From Candidatus Adiutrix sp. (GTDB taxonomy: Bacteria > Desulfobacterota > Desulfarculia > Adiutricales > Adiutricaceae): a stretch of 18,175 bases of DNA. The stretch spans positions 1 to 18,175 of the forward strand of contig JAITBV010000025.1 of the NCBI GenBank assembly GCA_031283395.1, given 5' to 3'. Shown here piece by piece: positions 14,641-18,175 of this stretch (position 1 is the first letter of the stretch; each line of letters starts with the position of its first letter). A model generated the notes under the pieces. It did not search any database and had not been told where the DNA came from. It worked only from the letters and a program-made list of their open reading frames with translations. Position numbers and translations under genes: made by a program.

Positions 14641-15618
14641 ATGACTGATATAATGACCAGCCTGGCCCCCCTGGCCGAAAGCATCAACCGGACCCTGGCG
14701 GACCTGGTGGCCCGGGACGCGGCCGCGGCGGGCCGCATCAGCGGCTACAGCCTGGGCGGGGGGGGCAAGAGGCTCCGGCCCCTTATCTTCTGCCTGATCT
14801 CGGCCGCCCGGGGCCGGGAGGTGACCCCGGCCGTCCTGGCCACGGGCGCGGCTTTCGAGTTCCTGCACCTGGCGAGCTTACTCCACGACGACATAGTGGA
14901 CCTGGGCACGGTCCGCCGGGGACGGGCCGCGGCCCACCTGGCCTTCGGGGTCCCGGAAACGGTCCTGGCCGGCGACTATCTCCTGGCCCGGGCCAGCCGG
15001 CTGGGTGCGGACACGGAAAACCTGGCCCTGATCCGGATAATGGCCGACCTGGTGGCCACGATGGCCCTGGGCGAACTGGACCAGTTGGGGGCCCGCCGCC
15101 GGGTGGACCTGGGGGCGAGGGAATATTTCCGCATCATCCACCGCAAGACAGCCTGCCTGTTCGAAGGGGCGGCCTGGGGCGCGGCGGTGTTGGCCGGGGG
15201 CGGGAGCGAGACCGAGGCCGCGGCCCGGCGCTACGGGCGGAAGCTGGGGCTGGCCTTCCAGATAATCGACGACCTGTTGGACTTTCAGGGCGACGAGGCC
15301 GTCCTGGGCAAGCCCGCCGGGCATGACCTGGACGAGGGCAAGATCACCCTCCCCTTCATCCTGGCCCGCCGGGCCCTGCCCCGGGCCGAAATCGAGCGCC
15401 TTCGCCAACTGGCCGGGCCGGACAACGGGAACCTGGGGCCGGAGGCCTTCCGGGAAATACGCGGTCTGGTGGAAGCGGGGGGCGGCCTGGCCGCGGCCCG
15501 GCGCGCGGCCGAGACCCTGGCCGAACAGGCGGCCCGGGCCCTGGAGCCCTGGCCGCCCTCGCCGGCCCGGGAGCAGTTGGCGGCTTTGGCCTTCTATGTC
15601 ACGGCCCGCTCGAATTAG
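14641..15618 (+). CDS. ispB: Long-chain trans-polyprenyl diphosphate synthase (IspB-like)
   Basis: 325 residues from the chosen start; adds isopentenyl diphosphate units to an allylic primer to make the side chain of respiratory quinones (or related long prenyls). Seen: GGGGKRLRP (about 40-47), first Asp-rich motif DDIVD (83-87) and second DDLLD (210-214), with KPAGHDLDEGK after it. Ala at the fifth position before the first motif, with Ser at the fourth, fits a long-chain product and not farnesyl or geranylgeranyl; exact length cannot be told. Upstream ATGs (14620, 14641, 14653) are ambiguous; 14641 is chosen because it fits the promoter and the family length of about 320. No Shine-Dalgarno is seen. 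First gene of a tightly packed plus-strand operon: coaBC starts 10 nt after its stop. Confidence 0.88.
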   Translation: MTDIMTSLAPLAESINRTLADLVARDAAAAGRISGYSLGGGGKRLRPLIFCLISAARGREVTPAVLATGAAFEFLHLASLLHDDIVDLGTVRRGRAAAHLAFGVPETVLAGDYLLARASRLGADTENLALIRIMADLVATMALGELDQLGARRRVDLGAREYFRIIHRKTACLFEGAAWGAAVLAGGGSETEAAARRYGRKLGLAFQIIDDLLDFQGDEAVLGKPAGHDLDEGKITLPFILARRALPRAEIERLRQLAGPDNGNLGPEAFREIRGLVEAGGGLAAARRAAETLAEQAARALEPWPPSPAREQLAALAFYVTARSN

Positions 15619-15628
15619 AGATCTGGAT

Positions 15629-16903
15629 ATGGAAAAACCAGTGGAGATATTGGCCGGCCCCCCGGACCCGGCAACCTATGGCGAGGCCCTGGCGCTGGCG
15701 GCCGGCCGCCGCCTGGTCCTGGTGGTCAGCGGGGGGGTGGCCGCCTATAAGGCCGCGGAACTGGCCCGGAGCCTGACCCGGGCCGGGGCCCTGGTGCGGA
15801 CCGTCCTGACCAAAAACGCGGCCCGCTTCATCACCCCCCTGACCTTTGAAGCCCTCACCGGCCAGCCGGCCTATGTCTCCCAATGGGCCAAAAGCCGGCG
15901 GGAAATAGAACACGTGGCCCTGGCCGACTGGGCCGAGGCCGTGGTGGTGGCCCCGGCCACGGCCAATATCCTGGCCAAAATGGCCCACGGCCTGGCCGAC
16001 GACCTGGCCTCCACCTTTCTTTTGACCGCCTCGGCCCGGCCCCTGTTGGCGGCCCCGGCCATGAACAGCCGCATGTTGGCCGCCCCGGCCACGGTGGCCA
16101 ACCTTAAGACCCTGGCCGGGCGCGGGGTGGAGGTCATCCGCCCCGCCTCGGGCCTTTTGGCCTGCGGCGAAAGCGGCCCGGGCCGTCTAGCGGAGACGGA
16201 AACCATAGCCCTCTGCGCGGCCCGGGCTCTGTCCCCCAGGGCTTTCCAGGGCCGGACCCTGGCCGTCACGGCCGGGACCACCTGGGAAAAATGGGACGAC
16301 GTGCGCTATCTGGCCAACCGCTCCTCTGGCCTGATGGGCCGGGAACTGGCCCTGGCCGCCTGGCTCCAGGGAGGGCGGGTGACCCTGGTCACCGGCCCGG
16401 CCGCCCTCCCGGCCCCGGACCTGCCGGACCTGACCTCCCTGACCGCGGAAAGCACCCGCGACCTTTTGACCCTCCTTTCAAACCTGGAGCATGACGACCT
16501 GATCATGGCCGCGGCCCCGGCCGATTTCCGGCCGGCGGCCCCGGTGAGCGGCAAGATAAAAAAAGACCAGGGCCCGCCCGGGCTGGACCTGGCCCCCAAC
16601 CCGGACATCCTCAAAAGCCTCCCCCGGCGGCCCGGGGGCCTGCGCGTAGGCTTTGCCGCCGAAGACGCGGACCTCCTGGAACGGGCCAAAAAAAAGCTTA
16701 AGGACAAGGACCTGGACCTGGTGGCGGCCAACGCGGCCGGAGGGCCGGAGAGCGCCTTTGCCACGGCCGAAAGCCGGGTGACGCTCATCTTCCGGGACGG
16801 CCGGGTCATGGACCTGGGACGCCGGCCCAAGTTCGCCGCGGCCTGGGCCATCGTGGAGGCGGTGGCCTCGGCCGCCGCCTCCCTGGCCGTGCCCGGCGCC
16901 TGA
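15629..16903 (+). CDS. coaBC: Bifunctional phosphopantothenoylcysteine decarboxylase/synthetase
   Basis: 424 residues. Two steps of coenzyme A synthesis: CoaB joins phosphopantothenate to cysteine using CTP, and CoaC decarboxylates the product with FMN. Seen: an extra ~25-residue N-terminus, the CoaC domain (about 27-195) with active-site His95, APAMNSRM (143-149) and the catalytic Cys179 in ACGESGPGR, then the CoaB domain (about 206-415) with NRSSGLMG (230-237), AAAPADFRP, SGKIKK (307-312) and NPDIL. The CoaB signature that normally reads like GPTxExIDPVR is divergent: GTTWEKWDDVR (216-226). Start at 15629 gives the family length; an upstream in-frame extension back to 15323 overlaps the polyprenyl synthase gene and is rejected. 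The stop is separated by one base from the next gene. Confidence 0.92.
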   Translation: MEKPVEILAGPPDPATYGEALALAAGRRLVLVVSGGVAAYKAAELARSLTRAGALVRTVLTKNAARFITPLTFEALTGQPAYVSQWAKSRREIEHVALADWAEAVVVAPATANILAKMAHGLADDLASTFLLTASARPLLAAPAMNSRMLAAPATVANLKTLAGRGVEVIRPASGLLACGESGPGRLAETETIALCAARALSPRAFQGRTLAVTAGTTWEKWDDVRYLANRSSGLMGRELALAAWLQGGRVTLVTGPAALPAPDLPDLTSLTAESTRDLLTLLSNLEHDDLIMAAAPADFRPAAPVSGKIKKDQGPPGLDLAPNPDILKSLPRRPGGLRVGFAAEDADLLERAKKKLKDKDLDLVAANAAGGPESAFATAESRVTLIFRDGRVMDLGRRPKFAAAWAIVEAVASAAASLAVPGA

Positions 16904-16904
16904 C

Positions 16905-17921
16905 ATGGAATTCTACGCCGACTCCCGCCGGGTCTCCCGCTTCCTGGCCGCCCAGGCCGACCCCCAGGCCCTCTTGAGCGCGGAACTCGGCCCGGCCTTC
17001 GACGAATACCGGGACTTGTGGGAAAAAGCCCGGACCTTCCGGGAGATCCCCCCCTTCCCCCTCCACGTCGATTATGAAATGAAGTTCGCCTGCCCCTTAA
17101 GGTGCCCCATGTGCCTGATGAGCTCAGGCCAGGCCGGGGCCTACGGCGACCCGGGCCGGGAACTGGCCGCCCGGACCGTCCTGGACCTGGTGGCCGAAGG
17201 GGCGGCCCGGGGCCAGAAGGCCCTGGGCTTCGGCGGTCTGTGGGAACCCCTTCTTTCCCCGGATATCCCGGAAATAGCGGCCTTCGCCCGGGACCGTGGC
17301 CTGGTGGACGTCATGCTCAACACCAGCGGCCTCTTACTCACGGAAAAAACCGCGCGCGCCCTCATGGGCTCCGGCCTCACCCGCCTCATGGTCAGCCTGG
17401 ACGCCGATTCCCGGGCCACCTACAACCTGATGCGGCCGGGCTCCGACTTCGAGATGGTGGTGGCCAACATTGAAAATTTCCTGGCCCTGAGAAAAAAGGC
17501 GGGCCGGCGCCTGCCCCTATTGCGCCTCAGCTTCTGCCGCACGGGGCTCAACGAGGCCGAGTTGGAGCCCTTCCTGGCCCGCTGGTCGGGCCGGGCGGAT
17601 TTCATATCGGTCCAGGCCTACGGCCGCTATCCCACGCCCCAGGCCCCCCCCTGGCCCCGGACCCCCGAGGCCCCGGCCGGACGCTGCGCCCAGCCCTTCA
17701 AGCGGCTCCTGGTGCGCCACGACGGCCGGGTGGCCCCCTGCTGCGACGCCTCCGGGGCCGGGATGGTCATGGGGCGGATAGAGGAACAAAGCCTGGCCGA
17801 TATCTGGCGCGGGCCGGAACTGGCCGGGCTCCGCCAAAACCTTCTGGCCGGGACCCTCGACGGCCCGGCCGCGTCCTGCGGGCCCTGCCAGGCCAAATAC
17901 GGACCGGAGGAGCCATGCTGA
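16905..17921 (+). CDS. Radical SAM protein with SPASM domain, function unknown
   Basis: 338 residues. Cleaves S-adenosylmethionine with a [4Fe-4S] cluster to start radical chemistry. Seen: CPLRCPMC (C63, C67, C70), the CxxxCxxC cluster ligands; GGLWEPLL (110-117), the GGE-type motif; LNTSG (138-142); and a C-terminal SPASM domain with Cys at 261, 279, 280, 325, 328 and 338, for extra Fe-S clusters as in peptide- or small-molecule-modifying members. It starts 1 nt after the coaBC stop and overlaps the following chelatase-type gene by 7 nt, so all three are probably translated together. No precursor-peptide gene is seen nearby. Substrate unknown; neither CoA synthesis nor metal chelation by itself explains it. 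Confidence 0.9.
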   Translation: MEFYADSRRVSRFLAAQADPQALLSAELGPAFDEYRDLWEKARTFREIPPFPLHVDYEMKFACPLRCPMCLMSSGQAGAYGDPGRELAARTVLDLVAEGAARGQKALGFGGLWEPLLSPDIPEIAAFARDRGLVDVMLNTSGLLLTEKTARALMGSGLTRLMVSLDADSRATYNLMRPGSDFEMVVANIENFLALRKKAGRRLPLLRLSFCRTGLNEAELEPFLARWSGRADFISVQAYGRYPTPQAPPWPRTPEAPAGRCAQPFKRLLVRHDGRVAPCCDASGAGMVMGRIEEQSLADIWRGPELAGLRQNLLAGTLDGPAASCGPCQAKYGPEEPC

Positions 17922-18175
17922 GAGAAGACCACTTCCCCCTGGCCGCTCTGGTGGGCCAGGAAGAAATGGCCGCGGCCCTGATGCTCCTGGCCGTGGACCC
18001 TTCCCTGGGAGGCCTTTTACTGGTGGGGGAAAAGGGCACGGCCAAATCCACGGCGGCCCGGGCTTTGGCCGAACTTCTGCCCCCGGCCGGCCCCCGCCCC
18101 GCCCCCTTCCGCACCGTGCCCCTGAGCGTGACCGAAGACCGGCTCCTGGGGGGCCTGGATTGGGAGAGGGCCATA
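17915..18175 (+). CDS. Magnesium-chelatase-type AAA+ ATPase subunit (BchI/ChlI-like), 5' part only
   Basis: 87 codons to the window end. Seen: VGQEEM, then Walker [10 protein letters not shown], then [18 protein letters not shown], the start of the chelatase I-subunit signature. Such AAA+ subunits drive insertion of Mg or Co into tetrapyrroles, or work in related metal-chelatase/VWA complexes. GGAGG lies 4 nt before the ATG, and the start overlaps the radical SAM gene by 7 nt. With only the N-terminus visible, chlorophyll-type, cobaltochelatase-type or a stand-alone use cannot be told apart; in a non-phototroph the cobalt or stand-alone options are more likely. Confidence 0.82.
   Translation, partial: MLREDHFPLAALVGQEEMAAALMLLAVDPSLGGLLLVGEKGTAKSTAARALAELLPPAGPRPAPFRTVPLSVTEDRLLGGLDWERAI

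Noticed and set aside
15323..15628. N-terminal extension of CoaBC overlapping the polyprenyl synthase gene
   Set aside because: The extra 102 residues are Arg/Pro-rich shadow sequence of the other frame; the ATG at 15629 gives family length.

Overview
The window is high-GC bacterial DNA (roughly two-thirds G+C by eye) with dense gene packing. Type IV pilus/type II secretion machinery, a FlrB/FlrC-like sigma-54 two-component pair with its own -24/-12 promoter, several OmpA-type envelope proteins and a long-chain polyprenyl synthase point to a Gram-negative host. I would guess Desulfobacterota (former Deltaproteobacteria), but that is inference from gene content and no phylogenetic marker is present. 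One ~1.2 kb stretch (about 10561-11752) is strikingly AT-rich and looks horizontally acquired.

Layout. 1-1622 (-): PilB/GspE-type ATPase, cut by the window start. 1805-3487 (-): secreted SPOR + VWA-like + OmpA protein, separated from pilB by a perfect hairpin terminator. 3764-5808 (+): a pair of unrecognised genes, one encoding a very acidic, PEAPE-repeat, largely disordered protein and the other a small exported protein. 10347-5834 (-): a compact four-gene operon of coiled-coil protein, membrane protein with cytoplasmic roadblock/longin-like region plus periplasmic BON-like and OmpA regions, Ras/Rab-like small GTPase, and GGDEF diguanylate cyclase. 10765-11730 (+): solitary EcoRI-type adenine methyltransferase in the AT-rich insert. 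14499-11958 (-): histidine-kinase-like protein and NtrC-family response regulator, preceded by a near-perfect sigma-54 promoter. 14641-18175 (+): polyprenyl diphosphate synthase, CoaBC, radical SAM/SPASM protein and the start of a magnesium-chelatase-type AAA+ ATPase, tightly packed and with two overlapping or nearly abutting junctions.

Most interesting system: the operon at 5834-10347. It joins a peptidoglycan-anchoring transmembrane protein, a putative GTPase-regulatory (roadblock/longin-like) region, a small GTPase with all G motifs, and a diguanylate cyclase whose start codon overlaps the GTPase stop codon. I infer an envelope-to-cytoplasm signalling module that ends in cyclic-di-GMP. Its promoter region shares three ordered sequence blocks with the promoter region of the other OmpA-type gene (1805-3487), so the two may be co-regulated.

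Second most interesting: the kinase partner of the NtrC-type regulator has Arg where the H-box His should be, while its ATP-binding motifs and the regulator's phospho-acceptor Asp are intact.
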